In this document: positions 44,140 to 53,984 of the stretch, piece after piece
Position numbering within the stretch: position 1 is the first letter of the stretch
How the letters are laid out: every line of letters begins with the position of its first letter
Source of the DNA: Paludibacteraceae bacterium
GTDB taxonomy: Bacteria; Bacteroidota; Bacteroidia; Bacteroidales; Paludibacteraceae
Assembly: GCA_017478225.1 (NCBI GenBank)
Contig: JAFVDX010000041.1
Span: 1-64,000, forward strand
Length of the DNA: 64,000 nucleotides
Direction of reading: 5' to 3'
The notes under the pieces: generated by a model
The model's database searches: none
What the model was told of the DNA's origin: nothing
The model's input: only the letters and a program-made list of their open reading frames with translations
Made by a program: the position numbers and the translations under genes

Positions 44140-45120
44140 ATGGCAAAAAAACTTACAAATGATGAAGTGAACCTAATGGTCCATATAAATGCTTCAGATG
44201 CCCAGCAAAACCTTACTGCAATGCAGATGGAAGCAGGCCGTTTGTCAGCAGCTCTCAAACAGACCACACAGGCTATTAAAGATAATGACAAAGAGGCGCG
44301 CGCGCTTGAGAAACAGATGGCTAAGTTAGCCGAAAAAGGCAAAATCAATACCGAGCAATACAAACAACTCGAAGCCCAATACCAAAGAAATTTCCAACGC
44401 AGCGCTCAACTTACCAAACAGGCATCCGACCAGCAAAAAGCACTCGATAATAATGCCCGGGCACAAAAGGCACTAACCGACAATATGAAATTGTCGGAAA
44501 TGACAATGGTACAACTGCAAAAGCGACACCAGGAACTTGCCAAGGCACAGAAAAATGCCGTGCCTAATAGCGATGAGTGGAAAAACCTTACCAAACAACT
44601 GCAAGAGGTGGACTCGCAGATGCAAGAAAACACTATCCGCTCTCAGACTATGATGGAAGCACTAAGTAGCATACCATCACCGATGTCTAAAATAGGGCAG
44701 GTAGTGCAGAGTATCAAAAAAGGATTTGATGTACTCAAAGCACACCCGTTCTTGATGATAGGGGCTATAGTAGGGGGTATTATCAAAATGATAAAGATGG
44801 GTATCGAGGGCAGCGACGAACTAAGCACTAAGTTTGCCGGCGTAATGGGATATATCAATGAAGGTCTGAAACAGTTTACCAACATAGTTGCCCGCGCCGG
44901 TGAAGCCGTTGCACGCTTCTTTACAGGCGACTTCTCAGGCGCTAAAGACGCCCTGAAAAACATAGGCAGCATAACAGCAGGTATGCAGGCTGCAGGCAAA
45001 GCGGCGTATGATGCAGCCATACTCCAGGACAAATACAACGACATTATCAATCGCAACAATGATCTGACAAAGATAAACAACGCCGAAATAGCGCAACTTC
45101 AACAACCCGTATTTCAGTAG
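44140..45120 (+). pseudogene. Phage tail tape-measure protein, truncated at a junction
   Basis: The 326-residue product starts with Met-Ala-Lys-Lys-Leu-Thr-Asn-Asp and a coiled-coil region (about 20-180) full of Gln, Ala, Lys and Leu heptads. A hydrophobic patch follows (Phe-Leu-Met-Ile-Gly-Ala-Ile-Val-Gly-Gly-Ile). This is the usual front part of a tape-measure protein, which is often 700-1500 residues long. After residue 320 the frame runs into foreign sequence and stops. The bases from 45098 on are the interior of an MBOAT gene in another frame, so the rest of this gene is missing. Confidence 0.7.
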
Positions 45121-45805
45121 AGATATAGCAGAGTTCTGGCGCAGATGGCATATATCGCTCACCACTTGTTTTCGAGATTATGTATATATTCCTCTCGGCG
45201 GCTCTCGTCCCGAGATTCCAACCAATATCAAGAATCCCGACCGCTACAAGAAATGGATTATTGTGCGCAACACCTTTGTTATCTTCCTTTTGTCGGGCTT
45301 CTGGCACGGTGCCAACTGGACATTTATTGCATGGGGTGCGTATCATGCACTTTTATTCCTACCTCTCATTCTACTCGGCAAGAACCGTAAATATACAAAC
45401 CAAGTTGCCGAAGGTCGATTGCTACCCACATGGAAAGAGTGCGGACAAATGCTCTTTACTTTTATTCTTGTAGTAATTGGTTGGATAATCTTTAGAGCAA
45501 CAGGAATGCCGTCTTTACTCCATTATATCGAGGGAATGTTTCAATGGGATACTCTCCGCACAAGTTACCGTTTCTTCTTACCAGATGAAAATTGGATATG
45601 GTCAACGAACTTATACATTTTTATTATGCTAATAGTAGAATGGATACAACGAAACAAACAACATGGATTAGATTTTACAGAACGCAAAATTAAGTATTTT
45701 CGTATATTCTGCATCGTTTTATATGTGATTTTGGCATTTCTTATTGAATATTATTTTTGCCTTTCAATTGAACATCCTAATGCATTTATTTATTTCCAAT
45801 TTTAA
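45098..45805 (+). pseudogene. 3' half of an MBOAT O-acyltransferase gene (5' end lost)
   Basis: From 45098 a frame of 236 codons, without any start, reads Asn-Asn-Pro-Tyr-Phe-Ser-Arg-Asp-Ile-Ala-Glu-Phe-Trp-Arg-Arg-Trp-His. This is the conserved core of AlgI/MBOAT membrane O-acyltransferases. The catalytic-site region Phe-Trp-His-Gly-Ala-Asn-Trp and several transmembrane helices follow. The N-terminal half is missing and replaced by tape-measure sequence. Its normal role would be acetylating a surface or secreted polysaccharide with the SGNH-like protein encoded next. It should be inactive here. Confidence 0.85.
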
Positions 45806-45809
45806 TACT

Positions 45810-46758
45810 ATGAAAAGATTCTTATTGAAATTTACTATATTTCTTGTCTTAAATTTAACAACTACTTCAATTGTATGGAAATGGATGGCTATACAGCCGA
45901 ATAACTACTCCCGGTTATCTCACGAAATAAACATAAAAAACCAACTTGAGCGTATTCAGCAAATTTATGAACCTAAAATAATTTTTATCGGAGGAAGTGG
46001 ATGCGGTTTTGGTTTGTGCTCACCTCTAATAATGGAATATTATCAAATGCCGGTAGTAAATACTGGTACTAATGCCGCTTTAGGATTAAGGTTACAACTT
46101 TTGCTGTTTAAATCATATATTTCGGAAAACGACATAGTAATTGTTATTCCTGAATATAACCACTATTTTGGAAATTTTTATATGGGTACTGAATCAGTAA
46201 TACGAATTCTTTCCTCACACTATACTGAAGGATATAAACTACTAAATTTCAAACAACAGATGCACTTGCTAAAGTATGTTCCTATTGCATATCGGGATGC
46301 TAAATATGCTCGTTCGATAAAAGCAGTTGATGTGAAAAATAGTCCATACTCGGCTCAATATCTTAATGAATATGGGGATACAGAAATGTATGATCAACGT
46401 AAGTATCCTATTAGTAGTAAAAGAGATGGTATGGGAGATAATAAGGGCTTGCAAAGAGAAACTATTATATTAATTATTGCGCGATTTCAACCGATATTGT
46501 ATAAGTAAAGGCGCAACAATGCTAGTTTTTCCTCCTGCATATAGAAATTACGAATTTGTTCCTAAAAAGGAAAAAATAGATGAATTATGGAAAGTCCTTG
46601 CTATCAATGATCTTCCCATTGTATCATTTCCTACAAATTATTCATTGCCAGATAGTTTATTTTATGATACAGCATACCATCTGACATACGAAGGAGTAAT
46701 CTTAAGAACAAATAAACTGATAACGGATTTAGATTCATTAGGTATAATTTCTCATTAA
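45810..46758 (+). pseudogene. SGNH/DltD-like acetylation partner with a frameshift
   Basis: Two overlapping frames join to a protein of about 315 residues. The first has an N-terminal membrane anchor (Phe-Leu-Leu-Lys-Phe-Thr-Ile-Phe-Leu) and Gly-Gly-Ser-Gly-Cys-Gly-Phe-Gly, a likely nucleophile loop. The second continues Arg-Asp-Phe-Asn-Arg-Tyr-Cys and ends with Tyr-Asp-Thr-Ala-Tyr-His-Leu-Thr, a plausible Asp/His site. An extra base between 46474 and 46482 separates them. Such proteins pair with MBOAT enzymes in polysaccharide O-acetylation. The gene starts 4 bases after the MBOAT stop. Confidence 0.7.
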
Positions 46759-46797
46759 ATTCATTCTTTTCTTTTTCTTGCATTTAAAGTCCACTGC

Positions 46798-46882
46798 GCA
46801 AGCGCGGAGACAGTATATATCCTCTCGTAGCCATACTTTCGCGAAGGGGTACGCGAAAGTATGTGCGTGGGGGAGCGCTTGC
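46798..46882. repeat. Nested inverted repeat (REP-like hairpin)
   Basis: The inner arms CATACTTTCGCG (46832-46843) and CGCGAAAGTATG (46852-46863) form a perfect 12-bp stem with an 8-base loop. Outer arms GCAAGCGC (46798-46805) and GCGCTTGC (46875-46882) pair around it. No T run follows, so it does not look like a simple terminator. It is much more GC-rich than its surroundings. Confidence 0.8.
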
Positions 46883-47082
46883 TTTGTATGACATATACAC
46901 TATCAGCATAGATATGTGCCTCGCTATTGTTATCTGAAAGGCTCGAGTTTAAGACTTAACCATCATTTTGAAGGTTTTTACAAACACATAAAATCTTTCA
47001 GTGAATTAGTGTTGATATTTGTCATTTGCAAAAGAGATAGGCATATTTAGAACTATTACTGTCAGGTAATTTTTGGTCATGA

Positions 47083-47211
47083 AAAAATCAGATAGTAATA
47101 GTAATAAACATAAGACCAAGAGAAAAACTTAACTTCATATCTCCGCTTGAAGCCTTCTATAAACAAATTATAGATAAGTTGCATTTTGGTGTGGAATCTT
47201 TACTTCTGTAA
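47083..47211 (+). mobile_element. C-terminal remnant of an IS30-family transposase
   Basis: A 42-codon frame without a start reads Asn-Ile-Arg-Pro-Arg-Glu-Lys-Leu-Asn-Phe-Ile-Ser-Pro-Leu-Glu-Ala-Phe-Tyr and ends at TAA 47209. The Arg-Pro-Arg-x-x-Leu-Asn-Phe-x-(Ser/Thr)-Pro pattern is the conserved end of IS30-type transposases. The catalytic DDE core is absent, and no terminal inverted repeat was found. Confidence 0.5.
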
Positions 47212-47263
47212 ATGTTTATAGCATTGTAAATGTTTTTATAGCATTGTAAATGTTTTATAACAT
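47207..47263. repeat. Three tandem 18-20 bp repeats before asnS
   Basis: Copies of TGTAAATGTTTTTATAGCAT-like sequence lie at 47207-47224, 47225-47244 and 47245-47263, the last ending next to the asnS -33 element. The array may be an iterated operator, but no regulator is known. Confidence 0.8.
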
Positions 47264-47294
47264 TTGTTAGAGTGAAAGAAAAGTTGTAAATTTG
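47263..47294 (+). promoter_or_regulatory. Promoter of asnS
   Basis: TTTG at 47263-47266 and TAAATTTG at 47287-47294 have an exact 20-base spacer. The ATG follows 65 bases later. Confidence 0.8.
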
Positions 47295-47359
47295 CGGGCT
47301 GAAAGTTATGCTGTTTTGCAATTGACAAACAAAACGCAGAAATAAGAGAATTAAAAATT

Positions 47360-48757
47360 ATGAAAAGAATAGAAATAAAACAATTGCTTGAAAGTCCGCA
47401 AATAGGTGCGGAGGTAAATGTGAAAGGTTGGGTGCGTTCTCGCCGTGGAAACAAGGATGTGAATTTCATAGCCTTAAATGATGGCTCAACTATCAAAAAT
47501 GTGCAAGTTGTAGTTGATTTAACCATGTTTTCGGAAGAAAGTCTCAAGGAGGTAACGACCGGTAGTTGTCTTTCTGTTGTAGGCAAATTGGTAGAATCGC
47601 AGGGTAAAGGACAAGTGGTAGAGATTCAGGCAAGCGATATAGAAATATATGGAACGGCAGATTCTTTGACTTATCCTTTACAAAAGAAGGGTCATTCGCT
47701 TGAGTATCTCAGAGGCATAGCCCATCTTCGTCCTCGAACCAATACCTTTGGAGCAATATTCAGAATAAGGCATAATATGGCAATGGCTATACATACTTAT
47801 TTCCATGAGCATGGCTATTTCTATTTTCATACCCCTCTTATCACTGCCAGCGATGCAGAAGGAGCAGGACAGATGTTTCAAGTGACAACTAAAAACCTCT
47901 ATAGATTAAAAAAGAACGAAGACGGAAAAATAGATTATTCCGACGATTTTTTCGGGAAGATGACATCACTTACGGTGAGTGGTCAGTTGGAGGGTGAATT
48001 AGGTGCATTGGCTTTAGGAAAGATATATACTTTTGGTCCTACTTTTCGCGCAGAGAATTCTAATACTCCTCGTCATTTAGCAGAGTTTTGGATGATAGAG
48101 CCTGAAGTGGCTTTTATTGACAAGGCAGAGTTGATGGATTTGGAAGAAGATTTTTTGAAGTATTGTGTTAATTGGGCTTTGAAGAATTGTAAGGATGATT
48201 TGCAATTTCTTAATGATATGTTTGACAAAGGACTTATAGAGAGGTTGCAGAGTGTGGTCAATACTGAGTTTGTGCGTTTGCCTTATACTGAGGGTATAGA
48301 GATTTTGCAACAAGCGATCAAGAGTGGAAAGAAGTTTGAGTTTTCGTGCAATTGGGGAGATGACTTGGCATCTGAGCATGAGCGATATTTAGTGGAGGAA
48401 CATTTTGGTAAACCTGTGATTATGACAGATTATTCCAAAGAAATCAAGGCGTTCTATATGAAAATCAATGATGATGGAAAGACAGTTCAAGGCACAGATG
48501 TCCTATTCCCGACTATAGGTGAAATTATTGGAGGAAGCGTGAGGGAAGAGAGTTATGATAAACTCATGCAAGAAATAGAACGTAGGGGTATTCCTATGAA
48601 AGATATGTGGTGGTATTTGGATACCCGTCGTTACGGAAGTGCTCCACATGCCGGTTTTGGGTTAGGATTTGAGCGTCTAATGCTTTTCGTTACAGGAATG
48701 CAAAATATCCGTGATGTCATTCCTTTCCCGCGTACACCTAAAAGTGCTGAGTTCTAA
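47360..48757 (+). CDS. asnS: Asparaginyl-tRNA synthetase
   Basis: This is a 465-residue class IIb aminoacyl-tRNA synthetase that charges tRNA-Asn. The N-terminal OB fold contains Gly-Trp-Val-Arg-Ser-Arg-Arg. The catalytic domain has motif 2 ([11 protein letters not shown]) and motif 3 (Gly-Leu-Gly-Phe-Glu-Arg-Leu). Length is normal. The presence of asnS suggests asparagine is charged directly rather than by the amidotransferase route. Confidence 0.97.
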   Translation: MKRIEIKQLLESPQIGAEVNVKGWVRSRRGNKDVNFIALNDGSTIKNVQVVVDLTMFSEESLKEVTTGSCLSVVGKLVESQGKGQVVEIQASDIEIYGTADSLTYPLQKKGHSLEYLRGIAHLRPRTNTFGAIFRIRHNMAMAIHTYFHEHGYFYFHTPLITASDAEGAGQMFQVTTKNLYRLKKNEDGKIDYSDDFFGKMTSLTVSGQLEGELGALALGKIYTFGPTFRAENSNTPRHLAEFWMIEPEVAFIDKAELMDLEEDFLKYCVNWALKNCKDDLQFLNDMFDKGLIERLQSVVNTEFVRLPYTEGIEILQQAIKSGKKFEFSCNWGDDLASEHERYLVEEHFGKPVIMTDYSKEIKAFYMKINDDGKTVQGTDVLFPTIGEIIGGSVREESYDKLMQEIERRGIPMKDMWWYLDTRRYGSAPHAGFGLGFERLMLFVTGMQNIRDVIPFPRTPKSAEF

Positions 48758-48840
48758 AATATAGTTAATACAAGCACTTAAGTGTTGAGACTGATAAAAT
48801 AATTAACCCTAAATATAAATACAACCAAAAACACAAAGTT

Positions 48841-51800
48841 ATGCGTAAGTTTTTTACCATTTTATTGGTAAGTATTATGGCTTTAGGCTCGGCTTGGGCT
48901 CAGACATCGCTTAAAGGAAAAATAGTTAGCGATGATGGTCAAGCAGTGGCAGGTGCCAAAATAACTCTTGCCAATCAGAACATCTCCACAACTACTAATC
49001 AGAACGGAGAGTTTGCCTTGATTTATTTAGAGGCAATGGACGAAGAGATGATAGTGGAAGCAGCCGGTTATGTAACGGATGTGCAACTTGTCAATCTTCA
49101 GGACAATCAGCAAAACGACCTCGGTGAATTATCATTGAAGACCGATGTGCAAAAAGAATTGCAAGACGAGGTGGTATTATTGCTTAGTGAATCTGACTTG
49201 AATGACGATGAAGGTAAGAGTCAATCAATGTCTTCAGGAGACAATGCAACCAACGATGTATTTAATAAGAATACAGGTTTTGCATGGAGTAGTGTAAGAT
49301 ATCGCCAGCGTGGATATGAGCAGAAGGAAGAACTGACTTATATCAATGGTATCAATTTCAATGGTCTTGAGCGCGGAACATTTAGTTATTCAATGATTGG
49401 TGGTTTGAACGACGCAAGCAGAAATAAAGATATTGCTAACGGAATAGAGGCCAATAGTTTTAGTTTTGGTGGTGCAGGCAAATCAACCAATATCTTAATG
49501 AATGCAACCCGTTATGCTCAAGGATGGAAAGTGGGTTTAAGTGGAACCAATCGTACATATAAAGGTCGTGCTTATGCTACTTATTCGTCAGGTCTTTTGA
49601 ATAACGGTTGGGCTTTTGTCGGATCATTAGCATGGAGATATAGTCCGTTGATCAATAGAAAAGGAATAATTGGTGAGGGTCAAGATTACAACTCCTTAGG
49701 TTATTTCTTCTCGGCAGAAAAGAAATTTAATGATGACGTCAGTATGTCGCTTGTTACTTTTGGTGCTCCGACGATGCGTTCTCAGTCGGGCGCTGTGACT
49801 CAAGAGGTATATGATTTGACGGGCTCGATATATTATAATCCGTATTGGGGTTATCAAAATGGAAAGATGCGTAATTCGCGGGTTGTGAAGAGTTTTGATC
49901 CGACGGCAATTGTGAGTGTTGATTGGAAGTTGAATGAGGTTCATAATCTTAAGTTTGCGTTAGGTTATCATTATTCGTTCTATTCAAATTCGGCACTGAC
50001 ATTCTATAATGCGACGGATCCTCGTCCAGATTATTATAGGAATTTACCATCATTTTTGTGGGATGGTCAGTTTGATCAGAATGGTCAGTTTATAACAAAA
50101 GATATGAATGGGAATAAGTTTTCCGGTGCGTATTTTTATGATGATAATCAAGCATATACAGGTGCTAATGGAGAATATTATTCCGGTCGTTGGATAGGTC
50201 CTTCAGTAGATCAGGGCGCATATCAAGAATTGGAGAACGCATGGAAGAACAGGGATGATGCTGTTACTCAGATCAATTGGGATAGATTATATGCTACCAA
50301 CTATGCGAATAATACATTGAATCCTAATGGAAGTGCTCGATATATGTTGGAGCGTCGTCATAATGACTTGCAGGAAGGAATGTTTTCGTTTAATTATCAG
50401 AACACTGATTTTTCGGATATTCATTTGAAGATAACAGCCGGTTTGGAAGCGAAATATTCTCAAGGAATCCATTATAAGTCAGTAGATGATTTGCTTGGTG
50501 GAAATCAGTGGATAGATGTTGACCCGTTTGCTGATCGTGATATGAAGGATTTGGCGAGCAACATAGGTCTTACTCAGTCGCAGATAGATTTTGTTAAGCA
50601 AAATGACTATAATAATCCAAACGCTGTGAAGCATACAGGTGATAAGTTTGGTTATAATTATAAAATGAACATGGCTCAAGTAGCCGTATGGGCACAGAAC
50701 GAGTGGAATTGGACGAATGTAGATTTGTATTATGCTCTAAAGGTTACTTATTCAGGTATGCAGCGTACATCAAATATGATAAATGGTCGTGCGTTGTATT
50801 TAGCGTCGTTAAATGACCGTAGTCAAGCAAGTTATTATCTTGGAAGCAATTGGAATAGTATATTAAAGGCATACGATGCTAATCAGAAGTTGCCTTCGAT
50901 GTCGGGTTATTATTACGACTTTTATGATCCGAGTTTCAAATTGGGCGTAACATATAAGATAAATGCAAGGAATCGTTTGAAACTGAATGCTATAGCAGAG
51001 ACATCTGCACCATTGGCTCGTGATGCATATATAAGTCCTCGTGTTCATGATAGAGTGGTTAATACGATGTATCGTCATGCCAATGCTAAGTCGTTGGGAG
51101 ATTACTATGCAGCTTCAGAAAAGATGGCAGGTGGTGATTTGACTTATGAGTTTAATTATAGTTGGGTACGCGGTCGTATCACCGGTTATTATACTCGTTA
51201 TTGGGATGGAACAGAATTGAATGGTTACTATGATGATGAGGCTCGTACATTTGTAAATCAGTCGTTGGTAGGAATAGGTAGGCGCCATTGTGGTATTGAA
51301 GCCGCTGCATCCTTTAAGGCAGGAAATTACATTACCTTGACCCCAATGTTGGCTATAGGCGATTATCGTTATACGACCAATGCTTATTCAGTTACATCTG
51401 CAGAGAATGGTATGGCATTGGCAGAAGATTACAACGACCCGAATAATATCAAGCCTTTGTATGAATTGAAGGATAGTGTATTGATTCGTGGCTTGCGTGT
51501 TGCAACGGGTCCTCAACTGAATGCTTCGTTGAAGATAAGTTTCTTCCATCCTAAGATGTGGTTTGCTGATTTAACTATTTCGTATTTTGACTGGAGTTAT
51601 TTGGACTATGCTCCGTCTCGTCGTATGAAGGGCCTTTATACGGGTGTTCGTTCAGATGGTACGAAAGTGAATGGCAGTTATATGTCTCCGAATCCGTCAA
51701 CTGATAGTTATAGTCCGTCAAATTATGGTTATTCTGAGAGTTATTCGGCTGTTGTAAGAGATGAAAATGGTGAAATCGTTACTGATAATTATGGTATTCC

Positions 51801-52134
51801 TCAATTGAAATATCCGTATAACTTGATGGCTGATCAAGAGAGTTTGGTAAATAAAAATGTATGGAATAGATTTATGATAGATGCATCAATAGGTAAGTTG
51901 ATATATTTGCCGAAGCGTCAGTCTTTAAGCATAAATCTGTCTGTTAGTAACTTGACGAACAACACGGGTATGAAGACTGGTGGCTATCAGCAGGCTCGTT
52001 TGCCTCGTCAGAATATCCAGAAGACTCAAAAGCCTGAGGCTTCTGCTATTACGGCGAATGCTTGGAAATTCCCCTCGAAATACTATTATGCATGGGGCGT
52101 AAACTTCTATTTGAGCGTAACATACAAGTTCTAA
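48841..52134 (+). CDS. TonB-dependent receptor with carboxypeptidase-like domain
   Basis: This is a 1097-residue outer-membrane receptor. A signal peptide ends at Ser-Ala-Trp-Ala-Gln. A carboxypeptidase-regulatory-like beta domain (about 22-100) follows, then a plug region and a long barrel rich in Tyr, Asn and Asp. The C terminus is Ser-Val-Thr-Tyr-Lys-Phe, a normal barrel end. The lipoprotein encoded next is its likely surface partner. The nutrient is unknown. It has no recognised SusD neighbour, so it is not a canonical SusC/D pair. Confidence 0.88.
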   Translation: MRKFFTILLVSIMALGSAWAQTSLKGKIVSDDGQAVAGAKITLANQNISTTTNQNGEFALIYLEAMDEEMIVEAAGYVTDVQLVNLQDNQQNDLGELSLKTDVQKELQDEVVLLLSESDLNDDEGKSQSMSSGDNATNDVFNKNTGFAWSSVRYRQRGYEQKEELTYINGINFNGLERGTFSYSMIGGLNDASRNKDIANGIEANSFSFGGAGKSTNILMNATRYAQGWKVGLSGTNRTYKGRAYATYSSGLLNNGWAFVGSLAWRYSPLINRKGIIGEGQDYNSLGYFFSAEKKFNDDVSMSLVTFGAPTMRSQSGAVTQEVYDLTGSIYYNPYWGYQNGKMRNSRVVKSFDPTAIVSVDWKLNEVHNLKFALGYHYSFYSNSALTFYNATDPRPDYYRNLPSFLWDGQFDQNGQFITKDMNGNKFSGAYFYDDNQAYTGANGEYYSGRWIGPSVDQGAYQELENAWKNRDDAVTQINWDRLYATNYANNTLNPNGSARYMLERRHNDLQEGMFSFNYQNTDFSDIHLKITAGLEAKYSQGIHYKSVDDLLGGNQWIDVDPFADRDMKDLASNIGLTQSQIDFVKQNDYNNPNAVKHTGDKFGYNYKMNMAQVAVWAQNEWNWTNVDLYYALKVTYSGMQRTSNMINGRALYLASLNDRSQASYYLGSNWNSILKAYDANQKLPSMSGYYYDFYDPSFKLGVTYKINARNRLKLNAIAETSAPLARDAYISPRVHDRVVNTMYRHANAKSLGDYYAASEKMAGGDLTYEFNYSWVRGRITGYYTRYWDGTELNGYYDDEARTFVNQSLVGIGRRHCGIEAAASFKAGNYITLTPMLAIGDYRYTTNAYSVTSAENGMALAEDYNDPNNIKPLYELKDSVLIRGLRVATGPQLNASLKISFFHPKMWFADLTISYFDWSYLDYAPSRRMKGLYTGVRSDGTKVNGSYMSPNPSTDSYSPSNYGYSESYSAVVRDENGEIVTDNYGIPQLKYPYNLMADQESLVNKNVWNRFMIDASIGKLIYLPKRQSLSINLSVSNLTNNTGMKTGGYQQARLPRQNIQKTQKPEASAITANAWKFPSKYYYAWGVNFYLSVTYKF

Positions 52135-52195
52135 TGTCCTAATAATATATTAGTTATCGAGTAGGAAATAGTAAAACATTTAAAAGGTAAAGATT

Positions 52196-53401
52196 ATGAA
52201 AAAGAATATATTTTTATTGTTTATGCTCTCGGTGTTGGTGTATTCTTGTACTCCGAAGGCAGTAGATGAGGATAGTTGGTACACACCTGATACGAATGAG
52301 GATATTGTGAAGTTGATGCAAGAGATGAATGAGGAGAATGGTGTTCATGCGAGCAACTATACGCTTTTAACTCTTGATGAGTTTGTTGCGAAATATATGA
52401 CCGACTATGGTGTGTTTTTCCCTGTTCGTCAGCGTTCGTACACTTATTCAGGTGGTGGTTATAATGTAGATCCGTCGGATTATACGAAGAATAATCGTGG
52501 TTGGTTTTCGATAGATACTATACCTATGTATCGCGATGGTGGTATTTATATCTGTGGTTATGTAACAACTGAGGATTATGATGGTACTTTTTATAAGTCG
52601 ATGGTTATACAGCAGATGGTAGAAGGTGAGCAACAAGCGTTGCGTTTGTCGGTGGATGCCGGTAATTTGGGAGCGACATACGAACTGGGTCAGAAGATAC
52701 TTATTCGTGTGAATGGTTTGGGAATAGGCAAATATGCAAATGAGCCTCAGTTGTGTGTGCCTTCGTATAACGACAATGTACATTCTTATCATGCAGATCA
52801 GAAGATGGGTTGGGCTCCCGGTAGAATACCTGCCGGTAGGTTTACCAAGGCAGTGAGATTGATAGGTCGTCCAAGTAAGAATAATCTCCATTATGATGAA
52901 CTTACGATAGCAGATATTATCAATACCCCTGCAGATGATGAACATTTCCATAAGATGGATGGAAGGTTAGTTAGAATAAAGAATGTTCATTTCCCTCAGT
53001 CAAATCCTCAGGTGCCGGGTTCATATATTGATCAAAACAACAACAGAAATGCATGTACAACGAATAATCCGGATCAGGATGTGAATAGTTGTGTGTTTGC
53101 TCCGTTTACAGAGAATCAGGGCTATCCACAAGGTCGCGTGATAGAGGATGAGAGCAGTGCCTGGAGTTTGGTATCAACAAGTGAATATGCAAAATTTGCG
53201 CATCTGATGTTGCCATACGAAGAGTATATAGGTACAATAGAAGGAATCTTGGGTCATTATACAGATAATGGAAGGAACGATCCGGATCAAGGTGATTGGA
53301 GCATTACTTTGCGTTCGCGTTATGACCTTATAGATTTCAAGGCAGCAGACGGCACTGTTTGGTGTCCTGAATATGACTGCTGGTGGGAAGGGGAGAAATA
53401 A
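52196..53401 (+). CDS. DUF5689-type surface lipoprotein
   Basis: This is a 401-residue lipoprotein (Leu-Val-Tyr-Ser-Cys). The sequence has Ile-Cys-Gly-Tyr-Val-Thr-Thr-Glu-Asp-Tyr-Asp-Gly-Thr-Phe-Tyr-Lys and later Arg-Leu-Val-Arg-Ile-Lys-Asn-Val-His-Phe, as in DUF5689 proteins. These often follow TonB-dependent receptors in Bacteroidota, where they are thought to help capture the substrate. The gene starts 61 bases after the receptor and ends before a terminator. Confidence 0.8.
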   Translation: MKKNIFLLFMLSVLVYSCTPKAVDEDSWYTPDTNEDIVKLMQEMNEENGVHASNYTLLTLDEFVAKYMTDYGVFFPVRQRSYTYSGGGYNVDPSDYTKNNRGWFSIDTIPMYRDGGIYICGYVTTEDYDGTFYKSMVIQQMVEGEQQALRLSVDAGNLGATYELGQKILIRVNGLGIGKYANEPQLCVPSYNDNVHSYHADQKMGWAPGRIPAGRFTKAVRLIGRPSKNNLHYDELTIADIINTPADDEHFHKMDGRLVRIKNVHFPQSNPQVPGSYIDQNNNRNACTTNNPDQDVNSCVFAPFTENQGYPQGRVIEDESSAWSLVSTSEYAKFAHLMLPYEEYIGTIEGILGHYTDNGRNDPDQGDWSITLRSRYDLIDFKAADGTVWCPEYDCWWEGEK

Positions 53402-53430
53402 ATATCTGTGAAGTGAAAAATAAGTAAAAT

Positions 53431-53470
53431 AAATAGGGGAGGGGAAGATTGATTTCTTGCTCCCCTATTT
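53431..53470 (+). terminator. Terminator after the receptor/lipoprotein pair
   Basis: AAATAGGGGAG (53431-53441) pairs perfectly with CTCCCCTATTT (53460-53470) around an 18-base loop. The T run is weak, so it may act with another factor. Confidence 0.75.
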
Positions 53471-53493
53471 ATTATAATAAGGAAAAGGTTATT

Positions 53494-53982
53494 ATGTCTT
53501 ATATTGATATTATATTATTGTTACCTATTGTATATGGGTTAGTTAGAGGTTTGATGCGTGGTGTGGTAAAAGAAGTGAGTGCGATAGTATCAGTGGTATT
53601 AGGTATAATAGTGGCGCGATTGTTTGCCAATGACATGACGATGTTTTTGCATAGGTATTTGTCGTGGGATTTGTCAGTGTTGCAGGTGGTAAGTTATGGT
53701 TTGTTGTTTTTGTTGGTAACATTGGCATTGAACCTGACTGCTGTAGCATTGAGTAAGTTGTTGCAAGTGATTTCAATGGGGTGGTTGAATAGGTTATTAG
53801 GAGCATTGTTTGGAGCAATAAAGTGGGCATTGGTGTTGTCGATAATAGTAAATGGAATACTTGTTGTTGACGGCAAATTTGGTTTTTTGAAGAAAGATAT
53901 TCGTAAAGAAACTCTATTGGTTGAACCTTTGGAGAAGGTCGCAAAAATTGCATGGGAAGAGATAAATATACAAACTGAGTAG
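53494..53982 (+). CDS. cvpA: CvpA family inner-membrane protein
   Basis: This is a 162-residue protein with four predicted transmembrane helices and a soluble C-terminal tail. Ile-Asp-Ile-Ile-Leu-Leu-Leu-Pro at the start and Gly-Leu-Val-Arg-Gly-Leu-Met-Arg-Gly-Val match the CvpA family. These proteins have been tied to colicin V export and envelope stress, with uncertain mechanism. ATG 53494 was chosen over an earlier start that lies inside the upstream terminator. Confidence 0.88.
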   Translation: MSYIDIILLLPIVYGLVRGLMRGVVKEVSAIVSVVLGIIVARLFANDMTMFLHRYLSWDLSVLQVVSYGLLFLLVTLALNLTAVALSKLLQVISMGWLNRLLGALFGAIKWALVLSIIVNGILVVDGKFGFLKKDIRKETLLVEPLEKVAKIAWEEINIQTE

Positions 53983-53984
53983 TT

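Larger units (their letters stand above)
46759..47359. other. 600-base intergenic region with hairpin, IS remnant and repeats
   Basis: No intact gene was found. The stretch holds a nested GC-rich inverted repeat, a short IS30-type transposase remnant, three near-identical 18-20 bp repeats and the asnS promoter, each listed separately. Confidence 0.7.
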
